Assembly (NCBI RefSeq): GCF_014932895.1
Contig: NZ_JACYOF010000002.1
Location: 806,001-870,000 of the forward strand
DNA length: 64,000 nt
Direction: 5' to 3'
Source of the DNA: Bacillus thuringiensis
GTDB lineage: Bacteria > Bacillota > Bacilli > Bacillales > Bacillaceae_G
Position 1 is the stretch's first letter. Every line of letters begins with the position of its first letter. Position numbers and translations under genes: made by a program. The notes below the pieces were generated by a model. It was not told where the DNA came from and did no database searches. It was given only the letters and a program-made list of their open reading frames with translations. Shown piece by piece: positions 28,151 through 37,954 of this stretch.

Positions 28151-29475
28151 CCACATTAAATAAAGAAAACATTCAAAAGGAATTTAAAGAACGATTAAGC
28201 GAAGATGAACTACTAAACTGTATGCGATGCGGTTTCTGTTTACCAACTTGCCCTACTTACATTCAATCTGGATATAAAGAATCACATTCACCACGCGGGC
28301 GTATCGCATTAATGAAAGCAGTCGTTGATGGCTTAATTGAGCCAGATGAAGATGTTGAAAATACATTAAACGTCTGCCTTGGCTGTCGTGCTTGCGAACC
28401 TGTTTGTCCATCTGGTGTGAATTATGGACATTTATTAGAAGAAGCTCGTGATATTATTAATCAAAATAAAAAATTCTCAATGCCAGTGAGAGCCATTCGT
28501 AAAGTCGTTTTTGAAGGACTCTTCCCGCATCAAAATCGAATGCGAACATTAACAGGACTAATCGGATTTTACCAGCGTTCCGGTTTACAAACGCTAACAC
28601 ATAAAACAGGTATTATGAGGTTATTCCCTGAAACACTTGCAACGATGGATCTCGTTTTACCAAAAGTCCCTAAAATGAAAGCAATGAAAGATCGTCCTAC
28701 ATTTTTACCTGCTGAAAGTACAAAGAAGAAACAAGTTGCATTCTTCACGGGCTGCTTAATGGATACGATGTTTTTAGAAACAAATAACGCAACGATGAAA
28801 CTTCTTCAATTAGCGGGGTGTGATATCGTTATTCCGAAAACACAAAATTGCTGCGGTGCATTACATGGGCATGCTGGTGAAAAGAGTGGAGCAAAAGAAT
28901 TAGCGAAACGAAATATAAAAGCGTTCGAAGATTTAAACATCGACTATATTATTACGAATGCAGGTGGTTGCGGGGCTTACCTCGTAGACTATGATTACCT
29001 TTTAAAGGATGATCCAGAATGGGCTAAACGTGCAAAGCAATTTGTTTCTAAAATTAAAGATACTACTGCTATACTAGTAGAACTAGATTTCCATAAACGT
29101 AATGACTTACGACTTCCACCGCAAATCATTACGTATCAAGATTCTTGTCATTTACGCAACGTTATGCGAACATCTTCTGAACCTCGTATATTACTAGAAG
29201 CCATTCAAGGTGCAACATACCGTGAAATGAAAGATGCGGATCGCTGCTGTGGTTCTGCTGGTATTTACAATATTGTTCATTCAGAGTTATCTATGGAATT
29301 TCTAGATTATAAGATGGATCGTGTGCATGAAACAGACGCAGCAACGATTGTTACTGCAAATCCAGGGTGTCTATTACAAATGAAATTAGGCATTGAACGA
29401 GAAGGTCTTTCTCATAAAATGAGAGGAATTCACATTGTAGATTTATTATTGGAAGCAATTGAAACCAACTCGTAA
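28147..29475 (+). CDS. glcF: glycolate oxidase iron-sulfur subunit
   Basis: 442 aa. Two 4Fe-4S motifs near the N-terminus (CMRCGFCLPTCPTY and CLGCRACEPVCPSG) are followed by two CCG domains (NCCGALHGHAG and RCCGSAGIYN). It passes electrons from GlcD to the respiratory chain. The ATG overlaps the glcD TGA as ATGA. No glcE-like third subunit is present, the usual Bacillus arrangement. Confidence 0.91.
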   Translation: MTTLNKENIQKEFKERLSEDELLNCMRCGFCLPTCPTYIQSGYKESHSPRGRIALMKAVVDGLIEPDEDVENTLNVCLGCRACEPVCPSGVNYGHLLEEARDIINQNKKFSMPVRAIRKVVFEGLFPHQNRMRTLTGLIGFYQRSGLQTLTHKTGIMRLFPETLATMDLVLPKVPKMKAMKDRPTFLPAESTKKKQVAFFTGCLMDTMFLETNNATMKLLQLAGCDIVIPKTQNCCGALHGHAGEKSGAKELAKRNIKAFEDLNIDYIITNAGGCGAYLVDYDYLLKDDPEWAKRAKQFVSKIKDTTAILVELDFHKRNDLRLPPQIITYQDSCHLRNVMRTSSEPRILLEAIQGATYREMKDADRCCGSAGIYNIVHSELSMEFLDYKMDRVHETDAATIVTANPGCLLQMKLGIEREGLSHKMRGIHIVDLLLEAIETNS

Positions 29476-29495
29476 CATACGTAATAATAGGAAAA

Positions 29496-29537
29496 CGGCT
29501 ATCTCCTTCGTCTACGTAAAGAGATAGCCGCTTTTTT
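29496..29537 (+). terminator. terminator after glcF
   Basis: CGGCTATCTC and GAGATAGCCG form a 10-bp stem with a 15-base loop, followed by C and six T. Confidence 0.8.
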
Positions 29538-29677
29538 ATCCGCTACAACATTAAAAATATGTTACTTTATTATAAAAAAGAACAACAGAAACATTACAGT
29601 TTTGTAAAAATCAATCCATTATATTCCTCAAAAAAGTGCTCAAACCATTGATACAATAGGATTCTTTATTTTAAATT

Positions 29678-29803
29678 TAGGTAAATTTATCCAAAATCCC
29701 CCTCCTAAGACCAAGTATAAAAATGCTAAAAATTCCTTTTATACTCTATGTTTCTCTTATTTCTTCCCTTTCCTCTTCTTAGGATAAATTAGGTAAATTT
29801 TAA
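29678..29803. repeat. repeated AGGTAAATTT motif upstream of the CAP-domain gene
   Basis: In the 390-bp gap before the CAP gene, AGGTAAATTT occurs at about 29679 and 29790. The first is followed by ATCC and the second preceded by GGATAA, so the two 22-base elements are also near-inverted copies. No other gene or RNA was recognised in the gap. Confidence 0.35.
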
Positions 29804-29932
29804 GTCTATGAATTTTTTTCCATCTTTTTTCTCGCAAATTGTATGCTACGATGAATTTGTCAGTCAGACAGGCTGTCAAAACCAAATCGTGTGAAAACAA
29901 ATTAAAACTTTATATAGGGGGACACACACATC

Positions 29933-30772
29933 ATGAAAAAGCGTGTTTTATTATCTGTAGCTGCTGCAACAGCTCTTACTTTAGGAGTATCTTCTTTAGA
30001 TGCACAAGCTGCAACAGTACAACCATCTAACATAAAGGTTCAAAGTATTCAGCATTCAAAAGTAATGATGAAGCAAATGAACCAACAAGAATTACAAGCA
30101 TTCTTACAATCTATGGGCGTTGAGTCATTAGCACAATGGCAACAAGGAAACTTCCAACCAAATTGCTTTATTCCTGGTCAACAACCTACTGAAAATGTTG
30201 TAACTGAGCAACCAACAGCTAAGCCAGAAACTCAAAAGCCTGCTGAAGAAACTCAAAAGCCTGCTGAAGAAGTTCAAAAGCCTGCTGAAGAAGTTCAAAA
30301 ACCAGAAGCTCAAAAGCCTGCTGAAAACAACAATACTCAAAAACCTACAGAACAAAAACCTGCTGAGCAAAAGCCTGCTGAAGAAGCAAAATCTTTAAGC
30401 GAGTTCGAACAACGTGTTGTTGAATTAACAAACGCTGAGCGTGCAAAACAAGGCTTACCAGCACTAAAAATCGATACTGAATTAAGCAAAGTAGCACGCA
30501 TTAAATCTGAAGATATGCAAAAAAATAATTACTTTGATCATAACAGCCCTACATACGGGTCTCCGTTTGACATGATGAAGAAATTTGGTATTTCTTATAC
30601 ATCTGCAGGTGAAAACATCGCTCAAGGTCAACGTACACCTGAAGAAGTAGTACAAGCTTGGATGAACAGCGCTGGACACCGTGCAAACATCTTAAATAAC
30701 AGCTTCACTCACATCGGTGTTGGCTATGTAGAAAGCGGTAACTACTGGACACAACAATTTATTACGAAATAA
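29933..30772 (+). CDS. secreted CAP-domain (SCP/YkwD-like) protein with Pro-rich linker
   Basis: 279 aa. A signal peptide (about residues 1-27, ending LDAQAATV) is followed by a short Gln-rich region, a linker of QKPAEE/QKPAEQ repeats (about residues 97-150) and a C-terminal CAP domain. CAP motifs are LTNAERAKQG, YFDHNSPTYGSPF, AGENIAQGQ, AWMNSAGHRANIL and IGVGYVESGNYWTQQF. Bacillus CAP proteins such as YkwD are secreted or wall-associated, with unknown activity. A GGGGG site precedes the ATG. It is monocistronic. Confidence 0.9.
   Translation: MKKRVLLSVAAATALTLGVSSLDAQAATVQPSNIKVQSIQHSKVMMKQMNQQELQAFLQSMGVESLAQWQQGNFQPNCFIPGQQPTENVVTEQPTAKPETQKPAEETQKPAEEVQKPAEEVQKPEAQKPAENNNTQKPTEQKPAEQKPAEEAKSLSEFEQRVVELTNAERAKQGLPALKIDTELSKVARIKSEDMQKNNYFDHNSPTYGSPFDMMKKFGISYTSAGENIAQGQRTPEEVVQAWMNSAGHRANILNNSFTHIGVGYVESGNYWTQQFITK
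30222..30385 (+). repeat. tandem repeats coding for KPAEE units
   Basis: About eight imperfect 15-18 bp units of the type CAAAAGCCTGCTGAAGAA inside the CAP gene. They code the flexible Pro/Glu/Lys linker and may vary in number between strains. Confidence 0.75.
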
Positions 30773-30780
30773 ATAGAATA

Positions 30781-30811
30781 AAAGAGTCTTCTCATGATGA
30801 GAAGACTCTTT
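30781..30811. terminator. bidirectional terminator between CAP and DUF1648 genes
   Basis: 14-bp stem AAAGAGTCTTCTCA with a 3-base loop and T tails on both sides, between convergent genes. Confidence 0.85.
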
Positions 30812-31417
30812 TTAAGTTTCGTAGCTTTCTATTATGTATGAATATAAATTGTAGAACATAAACAAAATAGATCCACAGCTTATTACACTAAGTAATACAT
30901 AAAATCCCCACTTCAAGTTCAAAAACAATGAAAACAGTATACCACATGCCATCACTTGAAAAATCCGTCTACTCACTAAACGAATTTTTTGTAATTTAAT
31001 TGGATCTTTTTCTTTACCCTTTATCTTTTTAAACTCTTTGCTAAGCATAAAAAGAAACATACTAATCCCGATCGTTAATCCTGCCTGAAAGGATATAAAA
31101 CTTCCAAAATTAATAAAGAGAATAAGCATATGAATAAACAACATAAATAAAGTAATCGTTTTTATAAATCCGTTTATAATGAAATGCCCTCCTTCATTAA
31201 ACTTATATATATTATGTGAAATAATATACACGAATCCATGTGAAAAAATAATAAGACAAGGAATAAATGCTACAACAACTTGTTTACTCATAAATTCGTT
31301 CGGCTCACCATTTACGTTCCAATGTACTGCCAAACGTCCTGGTAAATATGGGTAGAGGCATAGAGTAAATAAAAGACAAGCGAAAAATATTCCTAGAATA
31401 TATTTATATTTGACCAA
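30812..31417 (-). CDS. DUF1648-domain membrane protein
   Basis: 201 aa with about five hydrophobic segments. The N-terminal block LPGRLAVHWNVNGEPNEFMSKQ is the DUF1648 signature found in SdpI-like immunity proteins and other membrane proteins. There is no SdpI C-terminal domain or toxin gene nearby, so an immunity role is not supported. The start is TTG with AGGTGA seven bases upstream. Function unknown. Confidence 0.72.
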   Translation of the reverse strand: MVKYKYILGIFFACLLFTLCLYPYLPGRLAVHWNVNGEPNEFMSKQVVVAFIPCLIIFSHGFVYIISHNIYKFNEGGHFIINGFIKTITLFMLFIHMLILFINFGSFISFQAGLTIGISMFLFMLSKEFKKIKGKEKDPIKLQKIRLVSRRIFQVMACGILFSLFLNLKWGFYVLLSVISCGSILFMFYNLYSYIIESYET

Positions 31418-31508
31418 GTGATTCTCACCTCTCTTTTCTCTTTACGGCTTCGCTTCTTTTAGAGAAATTCCTGCAAAAATCTACCTTTCTCAAATTAAAA
31501 CTTACACT

Positions 31509-32432
31509 TTACACATTTTCTCTTTGAAATTCTTTCATTGTATTGTTTAATTTTGTAGGAAACGGTACATCGACTTCGATCTCTTCTTTCGTAATTGGAT
31601 GCAAGAAGTGTATCTTCATCGCATGTAGTGCTTGGCAAGACATATACTTTGTTTGCCCACCATATAATACATCCCCAACTAACGGATTACCATTATAGCT
31701 CATATGAACACGAATTTGATGCGTTCTACCCGTTTCTAATTGTAACGTTACGAAGGTTGTATTTTGCTTCTTAAAATACTTTTCTACTTTATAGTATGTG
31801 ATAGCTTCATCACCCTTTGGAGAAACACGACGTCTCGTAGCATGATGACGATCTCTTCCGATAGCCGCGTCAATTGTGCCCTGCTTCTTTTTTACTTTTC
31901 CTTCAACAAGCGCCGCATACGTTCTTTTTATTTTTCGTTCCATTAATAAACGATCCATAATCGCACCAGCAATTCTATGCTTAGCAAACATGACACCACC
32001 TGTCGTATCTTTATCTAAACGATGTATATGACGTACTTTCGTCTCTAGTCCTTGCATTTGAAAGTGAAACGCAACGAGATTTGCAAGTGTTCCCGTTCCA
32101 CCTTTTTCAGCAGGGTGCGTGTCCATTTGCTCTGGTTTATTTACGATGAGTACGTGATCATCTTCAAACACTACCTGTAAATCACCATATTCTGGATCTA
32201 TACCGTACTCTTCTTCTATAAACATATGAACTTGTAACTTATCGCCCTCTTTTAAAAATTCATGCCATCTTCTCTGTTCACCGTTAACAGTAACACCTTT
32301 ATCCATGCGAAGCTGATGTAATAACTTTTTTGGTAGTTCCCATTCTACTTTTAATAACGATTCAATACTTATATCATTCCATTTAGCCGGAACGGTAATT
32401 TCACACCATTCACCCTTTTTCTTTGTTTCCAT
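31509..32432 (-). CDS. RluA-family pseudouridine synthase
   Basis: 307 aa. Isomerises specific uridines in rRNA or tRNA. The catalytic motif HRLDKDTTGGVMF near residue 140 carries the Asp nucleophile; GRTHQIRVHM is the second family motif. An S4-like N-terminal segment (SIESLLKVEWELPKKLLHQLRMDKGVTVNG in outline) is present. It is one of several RluA paralogues in Bacillus (YlyB, YhcT, YjbO), and I cannot assign the target base. Confidence 0.9.
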   Translation of the reverse strand: METKKKGEWCEITVPAKWNDISIESLLKVEWELPKKLLHQLRMDKGVTVNGEQRRWHEFLKEGDKLQVHMFIEEEYGIDPEYGDLQVVFEDDHVLIVNKPEQMDTHPAEKGGTGTLANLVAFHFQMQGLETKVRHIHRLDKDTTGGVMFAKHRIAGAIMDRLLMERKIKRTYAALVEGKVKKKQGTIDAAIGRDRHHATRRRVSPKGDEAITYYKVEKYFKKQNTTFVTLQLETGRTHQIRVHMSYNGNPLVGDVLYGGQTKYMSCQALHAMKIHFLHPITKEEIEVDVPFPTKLNNTMKEFQRENV

Positions 32433-32504
32433 ACTGTTATCACCTTATTTCTATTGATTCTCTCATTGTAACGGAAAACATGCTTTGATGCACCGTCAAA
32501 AATA

Positions 32505-32533
32505 GAGGACAGCCTTATAATAGACTGCCCCTC
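32505..32533 (-). terminator. terminator after the 138-aa protein gene
   Basis: Imperfect stem GAGGACAG/CTGCCCCTC with an inner AT loop; leftward tail TATTTTTG. Confidence 0.5.
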
Positions 32534-32948
32534 ACGCTCTAAGCCTTTTCATTTCCTGCAGTACTTCTTCAGCTTTTTGTTCATACGATAAATCTTTAAA
32601 GAAATCTGCCAATCGTTTATAGTCGTTGTAAGCATCTAATAAATCGTCCATCTTTTCTATTTTCATCACTTGTTGTTTTTGTTTCATTTTTACTGGATAA
32701 CGATAGCCCGATACTTCTTGTATTTTGTAATACTCATCCTCTACTTGAATGACCTTTACAAGTTCCTCCTCTTCCGCATCCATCGTATACCCGTCAAATT
32801 CTCTAAGCAGTTCATAAATGATATGAGTCCATTCATCTTTTGGATAAAATCCCTTTTCTAATCGATAACCGACAATGCGATACATATGCCCATCGTTTTC
32901 AGCAAACTGTACTGTATCATTTAGCTTAAACTTAAAATAACGAAACAT
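32532..32948 (-). CDS. uncharacterised cytoplasmic protein
   Basis: 138 aa, charged, no signal peptide or membrane segment. It starts MFRYFKFKLNDTVQFAENDG and its first half could form a small beta-barrel (RIVGYRLEKGFYPKDEW, KVIQVEDEYYKIQEVSGY), while the C-terminus is helical and Lys/Glu-rich. The ATG at 32948 has AGGTGA five bases upstream; the GTG three codons earlier is part of that site. I do not recognise the family. It is monocistronic. Confidence 0.65.
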   Translation of the reverse strand: MFRYFKFKLNDTVQFAENDGHMYRIVGYRLEKGFYPKDEWTHIIYELLREFDGYTMDAEEEELVKVIQVEDEYYKIQEVSGYRYPVKMKQKQQVMKIEKMDDLLDAYNDYKRLADFFKDLSYEQKAEEVLQEMKRLRA

Positions 32949-33020
32949 TGCCTTCACCTACTTGTATGTAATGTTCTTATCACATACTATTTGCAAAAGG
33001 TAGGCTTTGCTATTCATAAA

Positions 33021-33050
33021 AAAATACTCATCTATAAGATGAGCATTTTT
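33021..33050 (-). terminator. terminator after MMPL transporter gene
   Basis: TACTCATC/GATGAGCA stem with loop TATAA; leftward tail of seven T. Confidence 0.75.
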
Positions 33051-35242
33051 CACGAGGATTCTTCTCGTTTTTTTCGAAATGGCAACCACCAGTTCCAGTC
33101 TCCAAACAACTTCATTAAACTTGGTACAAGCATAAGGCGAATAATTGTTGCATCAAGAAATATCGCTAACGCAACTCCAATACCCATCTGTTTTACTGGC
33201 AAAATATCAGTAAATGCGAACGCACCGGTAACGACAATCATAATTAAAGCAGCGGATGTAATGATGCGGCTTGTCGAGACAAGCCCTTCTAGCGTTGCTT
33301 GATTGTTATCTCCAGTTTCCTCATATAACTCATGAATTCGTGAAATAAGAAATACTTCATAATCCATGCTTAATCCAAATACGAGACCGAAAATGAAGAT
33401 TGGCAAAACAAATAGAACTGAACTCTCATCTAATCCGAAATGACCACCTTCAAATAACCAAATAACAATGCCAATCGTTGCACTTAAACTAAGTACATTC
33501 ATAATAATCGCCTTTATTGGAATGAGTATAGAGCGGAATGCGAATAATAAAATAACAAAGGTTGATCCAAATATAACAGACATACCAATTGCAACTTTAT
33601 CTGTAATTTCATCCTCTAACTCTTGTTGGAACGTTGTCATCCCTCCTAAATAATAAATAACATCGTTTTCTTTATAATTCTTTTTGAAATCACGAACCCA
33701 TTGTTTAGCCGTTTCCGTACGTGGTTTTGTATCTAAGAAAACTTGAATTGTCGTCTTATTCCCTTTTGTATACGCTTCAAATACAGGAGCTATTTTCGCC
33801 GCTTCTGGTGATTGTAACATTCCTGCAACTTGATCTGCTTTCATCCCATTTAGCTCGTTATATACACTTTTCACCTTATATACTTGCTTGTCATCTTTTA
33901 ACTTTTGAACGACCTTTTCTACCTTTTGTAAGCTTTCTTTTTCCGCTATATCATTCTTCGTCTCTACTACTAAAGTAACATCGGCGTGTGTTTTGACAGT
34001 CTTATTAAAGGCTTCTTCATACTTCTCAAAGGCAACTCTCGTATCACTCTTTTCTGGTAATGCTTCGACACCAGGAAACTGCAAATTAGCTGTACGTAGT
34101 GGTAATAAGCAAATAACAATAAATGTTGTAACAGCAACAATCATTACGATTGGATGTTTCATTACAAACTGCGCAAATTTACGCCATGCATTTGATGGAG
34201 TAGGTGCTACCTGATTCTTTTTTAATATTCTTTTTCCGATTAAAGATAACAGCGCAGGAAGGAGTGTGAGTGAAAATAAAATACTCATAATGACAACAAT
34301 CATTCCGCTAATAGCGACAGACTGAATATAATCTATCTGAAAGAAAAACAAACCAGACAATCCAACAAATACACACAATCCCGAAAATACGATAGCACGT
34401 CCGGCTGTCTGATATGTAATTGCTATCGCTTCTTTTACCGATCGCTTCGCAACTTCCTCTCGAAAGCGATTTACAAATAACAGTGCAAAATCAATGGATA
34501 ATGCGAGCCCAATCATCGGTACAACATTTAACACGAAAATAGATAACTCTTTATCCACACCAATGAAATATAATATGCCCATCGTGCTAATTACACTTAG
34601 TGCACCATTTACAATCGGTAAAATGGAAGCGATTAAACTGCCAAATGAAAATAATAGTACGAGAAATGCAATTGGTAAACCAATCATCTCTGCTACCTTT
34701 AAATCATTTTGTGTTCTTTCATTAATTTCTTGATTAATTTTTGGAAACCCTGTAGGTGTTACTTTTAATACCGCACTACTTTCTTTCTTGATTTCATCAG
34801 CAAATTGCAATGTCTTTTCCATTCGATCTTTATTTGTTTTCCCGGAAAATAAAATCGTCGCATAACCGATATCATCTTGTAGCATCTCTTTATTTCCTAT
34901 TGGATGATGGAAAGACTCATATGTTTCTTTCTCTTGAATATGTTTTATAATTCCTTCTATACCTTTTTGAAACTGCTCATGTGAAGCATCCTTATTCTTC
35001 TCAAAAACGAGTAAAAGCGTATCCTGAGACTGCTTAAAATCTTTATCTAAAATTTCTTTCGTCTTTTGATAATCTCCTTCCGTTTGGAAACCATCACCAC
35101 CTAATACTCCTGGCAGTTTCGGAGCAAAAATACCGAGCGCTATCGCTAATACTATTAACGCTACGATTACTGTATAACGAAATTTATACAAAAAAGCCCC
35201 TAACTTCCCCCACTTATCAATTTTACGTACATTTGTCTTCAC
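33050..35242 (-). CDS. MMPL/RND-family transporter
   Basis: 730 aa with about 12 membrane segments in two halves, each with an extracytoplasmic loop of about 150 residues after its first helix. The second-helix cluster shows the MMPL signature: IGLALSIDFALLFVNRFREE in the first half and FGLVFGLSMDYEVFLISR in the second, each with an intramembrane Asp of the proton relay. It is similar to B. subtilis YdfJ. The substrate may be a lipid or drug and cannot be told here. It is monocistronic. Confidence 0.88.
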   Translation of the reverse strand: MKTNVRKIDKWGKLGAFLYKFRYTVIVALIVLAIALGIFAPKLPGVLGGDGFQTEGDYQKTKEILDKDFKQSQDTLLLVFEKNKDASHEQFQKGIEGIIKHIQEKETYESFHHPIGNKEMLQDDIGYATILFSGKTNKDRMEKTLQFADEIKKESSAVLKVTPTGFPKINQEINERTQNDLKVAEMIGLPIAFLVLLFSFGSLIASILPIVNGALSVISTMGILYFIGVDKELSIFVLNVVPMIGLALSIDFALLFVNRFREEVAKRSVKEAIAITYQTAGRAIVFSGLCVFVGLSGLFFFQIDYIQSVAISGMIVVIMSILFSLTLLPALLSLIGKRILKKNQVAPTPSNAWRKFAQFVMKHPIVMIVAVTTFIVICLLPLRTANLQFPGVEALPEKSDTRVAFEKYEEAFNKTVKTHADVTLVVETKNDIAEKESLQKVEKVVQKLKDDKQVYKVKSVYNELNGMKADQVAGMLQSPEAAKIAPVFEAYTKGNKTTIQVFLDTKPRTETAKQWVRDFKKNYKENDVIYYLGGMTTFQQELEDEITDKVAIGMSVIFGSTFVILLFAFRSILIPIKAIIMNVLSLSATIGIVIWLFEGGHFGLDESSVLFVLPIFIFGLVFGLSMDYEVFLISRIHELYEETGDNNQATLEGLVSTSRIITSAALIMIVVTGAFAFTDILPVKQMGIGVALAIFLDATIIRLMLVPSLMKLFGDWNWWLPFRKKREESS

Positions 35243-35309
35243 ACATTTCCACCTACTTTATATAATTCCATTATCACTTATACTGTATCATATCTTTGTA
35301 TAAACAAAA

Positions 35310-35351
35310 AATGTCTGGAAACACTATAATAATAGTTTTTCCAAACATTTT
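35310..35351 (-). terminator. terminator after PAP2 gene
   Basis: Long stem AATGTTTGGAAA with its partner TTTCCAGACATT and an inner AACTAT/ATAGTG part; leftward tail of six T. Confidence 0.75.
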
Positions 35352-35352
35352 T

Positions 35353-36000
35353 CTATCTCTCTTTATTAAGCTGAAGCCTCTCGGTAAGTAAACGATGACA
35401 AAAAATCGCTATAACTAACAAAATCCCACCTACGCAGTAACCTGCTAAAATATCAGTCGGATAATGAACATTTAAAATAACTCTACTTAATCCAATCCAT
35501 ATAATTAATATGCCCAGCAAAATTGTAATACCACATTTCCCAACTACACTCTTCAAATTGGCAGCAATGATATAGGCAAGAAAACCAAATGTCATAATAG
35601 ATAGCATTGCATGTCCACTTGGGAAGCTATATCCAAGTGCGTCAAGTGCCTCATTTAATGACGGACGGTCTCTTTTTATAATTTCTTTTATCCCTTTATT
35701 AACAAGATGTGTCGTTAGTATAGCCATTGTATACACAATCATAGCAGCATAATAACGTTTTTTCCAAAAAACAAGCAAACTTATTATTAGTGTCGTTATA
35801 ACCCCAATTGCAGATCCTAACTTTGTAAAGTACGTAAAGAATGTAAGTGAGCTTTCTGTTTGTAACCCTTTTACCATCCCGCGAACATATGTATCCACTG
35901 CTGTAACTCCACTTGCTTGTACTCTCCATGTGATAATGCCGAATAAAGCGAGTAATAAAATCATACATATGAACTCATATCGATGTAACTTTTTCTTCAA
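35353..36000 (-). CDS. PAP2-family membrane phosphatase
   Basis: 215 aa with about six membrane segments. All three phosphatase motifs are intact: KEIIKRDRPS, YSFPSGHAM and SRVILNVHYPTDILAG. Likely substrates are undecaprenyl pyrophosphate, phosphatidylglycerophosphate or phosphatidic acid; the length and motifs do not decide. The start is TTG with GGAGGAG five bases upstream. It is monocistronic. Confidence 0.9.
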   Translation of the reverse strand: MKKKLHRYEFICMILLLALFGIITWRVQASGVTAVDTYVRGMVKGLQTESSLTFFTYFTKLGSAIGVITTLIISLLVFWKKRYYAAMIVYTMAILTTHLVNKGIKEIIKRDRPSLNEALDALGYSFPSGHAMLSIMTFGFLAYIIAANLKSVVGKCGITILLGILIIWIGLSRVILNVHYPTDILAGYCVGGILLVIAIFCHRLLTERLQLNKER

Positions 36001-36020
36001 ACGGTCTCCTCCTACTTATG

Positions 36021-36054
36021 AAAAAATGCGATTTCTATTTAGAAACCGCATTTT
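36021..36054 (-). terminator. terminator after potD
   Basis: AATGCGATTTCTA and TAGAAACCGCATT form a stem with one G-U pair; leftward tail of six T. Confidence 0.8.
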
Positions 36055-36059
36055 CTTAC

Positions 36060-37109
36060 TTATTTACCTTTTGTTTTTAACTCTGTCCAGTAGCGATCGT
36101 AGTCTTTTAACTTATCGTCTACATCAACAAGCCATTCTGTACGATTTAATTCTTCTGGTGATAAGAAGATCATATGATTATCACGATATTCTTTACTATG
36201 AAGAGAACGAGCTTTTTCATTTGGATTACTGTAACCAATTGACTCGTAGTTTTTCACACTTACTTTTTCATCTAATAAGTAGTTCATAAACTTCTCTGCA
36301 AGTTCTTTATGTTTTGCACCTTTTGGAATCGCTAACGTATCAGCCCAAATTGTACCGCCTTCTTTTGGTACAACGTATTCTACATCTTTATTGTCTTTTG
36401 CAATAAATGCTGCGTCCCCAGACCATACAGTCCCGATCCACGCATCTTCTGTAATGAATTTTTGTTTAATGTTATCAGTATCAAATGCTAATAAGTTTGG
36501 AAGTAACTTCTGTAAATCAGTAGCTGCCGTCTTTAACTGTGCATCGTCTTTTGTACTATTAGAGAAACCATTTTTCTTAAGTCCCATTCCTAATACTTCA
36601 CGAGAATCATTTAATAAAGTAACATGCCCTTTATATTTATCGTTCCATAAATCAGCCCAGCTTGTAGGTGCTTCTTTCACATACTTTTTATTGTATGCGA
36701 TTCCTGTTACACCCCAAGTATATACTAAAGAGTATTTATTCTCTGGGTCAAATGGAGGTGTTTTAAAGTTAGAAACTAGATTTTCGATATTTGGAATATT
36801 CTTCTTATCTAACGGCTCTAATAAGTCCATTTTCGCCATTGTTTTAACCATGTAATCAGACGGCTGAATTAAATCGTATTTCGCACCGCCAGCTTGTAAT
36901 TTTGCAAGCATTTCTTCATTACTTGCGTATTTATCATAGTTAATTTTCACGTTATATTTCTTTTCAAAATCCTTTAGAACTTGCTCATCAAAATTATCAG
37001 CCCAGCTATAAATATTTAATTCTTCTTTCTTCTCGCCGCAACCAGCAAGTACACCTGCAACAAGACTGAAGCTAATCGCTGCACCAGCTAACCTCTTCAT
37101 TAATTTCAT
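36060..37109 (-). CDS. potD: spermidine/putrescine-binding lipoprotein
   Basis: 349 aa extracellular binding protein of the polyamine importer. The signal peptide ends VLAGCGEKK, with lipid attachment at Cys 24. The mature part is of the PotD/PotF type: NIYSWADNFDEQVL, YDLIQPSDYMV and FINYLLDEK-like C-terminal segments. It is the last gene of potABCD. The ligand is inferred from the whole cluster. Confidence 0.92.
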   Translation of the reverse strand: MKLMKRLAGAAISFSLVAGVLAGCGEKKEELNIYSWADNFDEQVLKDFEKKYNVKINYDKYASNEEMLAKLQAGGAKYDLIQPSDYMVKTMAKMDLLEPLDKKNIPNIENLVSNFKTPPFDPENKYSLVYTWGVTGIAYNKKYVKEAPTSWADLWNDKYKGHVTLLNDSREVLGMGLKKNGFSNSTKDDAQLKTAATDLQKLLPNLLAFDTDNIKQKFITEDAWIGTVWSGDAAFIAKDNKDVEYVVPKEGGTIWADTLAIPKGAKHKELAEKFMNYLLDEKVSVKNYESIGYSNPNEKARSLHSKEYRDNHMIFLSPEELNRTEWLVDVDDKLKDYDRYWTELKTKGK

Positions 37110-37147
37110 CGGTTTATTACCCCCTCGTACTTTCTATATCATTCGTA

Positions 37148-37948
37148 TTATAAAGGAAGGTGTCCTCCAGAGTTTTCTTCACCATCTGCACCTTTGTTAC
37201 GGAAGATTTCAGATAGAACCATTAATCCTACGATAACAACAATTAAAATTGTAGAAAGAGCATTAATTTCAGGTGATACTCCGCGCTTAACCATACTGTA
37301 AATGTATAATGGCAATGTTGTTGATCCTGGTCCTGATACGAAGAAACTAATTACAAAATCATCAATTGATAATGTGAATGTTAATAATGCTGCTGAAATA
37401 ACTCCCGGTGCGATTGCTGGAAACGTTACATAGCGAAACGTTTGCCAAGGCGTTGCTCCTAAATCATTTGCAGCCTCTTCTAAATCACGTCCCATGCTAG
37501 AAAGACGGGCCGCTAAAATAACAACAACAAATGAAATACTAAATGTAATATGTGCGATAATAATCGTTACTTGTCCAAGTTCCATACCTAATTGACTAAA
37601 TAAGATAAGTAAAGATAAACCCATTAAAATATCAGGAATTAAAATTGGTAAGTATACAAGGCCATTAATAGCCCCTTCAAAACGATATTTATAACGATGT
37701 AATGCGATAGCAAAAAATACACCAAGCACCGTTGTTACGACAGTCGTTATAATCGCAATCGTCATACTATTTATAAACGCATCAATAACATCTTGTTTCT
37801 GAAATAAATCTGTATACCAATGGAATGTAAATCCTTCCCACTCCGCATTAATACGAGAATCGTTGAAGGAATATACCATTAAAACCAACATTGGAAAATA
37901 CAAGAATAATAAAATTAACCAAGAATAAGAAACTAAAAACTTCTTCAT
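37148..37948 (-). CDS. potC: spermidine/putrescine ABC transporter permease
   Basis: 266 aa, six membrane segments. The EAA loop reads EEAANDLGATPWQTFRYVT near residue 162, and an upstream LPILIPDILMG segment is typical of PotC. It pairs with PotB to form the channel. It is six bases downstream of potB. Confidence 0.93.
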   Translation of the reverse strand: MKKFLVSYSWLILLFLYFPMLVLMVYSFNDSRINAEWEGFTFHWYTDLFQKQDVIDAFINSMTIAIITTVVTTVLGVFFAIALHRYKYRFEGAINGLVYLPILIPDILMGLSLLILFSQLGMELGQVTIIIAHITFSISFVVVILAARLSSMGRDLEEAANDLGATPWQTFRYVTFPAIAPGVISAALLTFTLSIDDFVISFFVSGPGSTTLPLYIYSMVKRGVSPEINALSTILIVVIVGLMVLSEIFRNKGADGEENSGGHLPL

Positions 37949-37954
37949 CTTTGC

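Noticed and set aside
30812-31417. DUF1648 protein as an SdpI-like toxin immunity protein
   Set aside because: No SdpC-like toxin or SdpR regulator is adjacent and only the DUF1648 part is recognisable.
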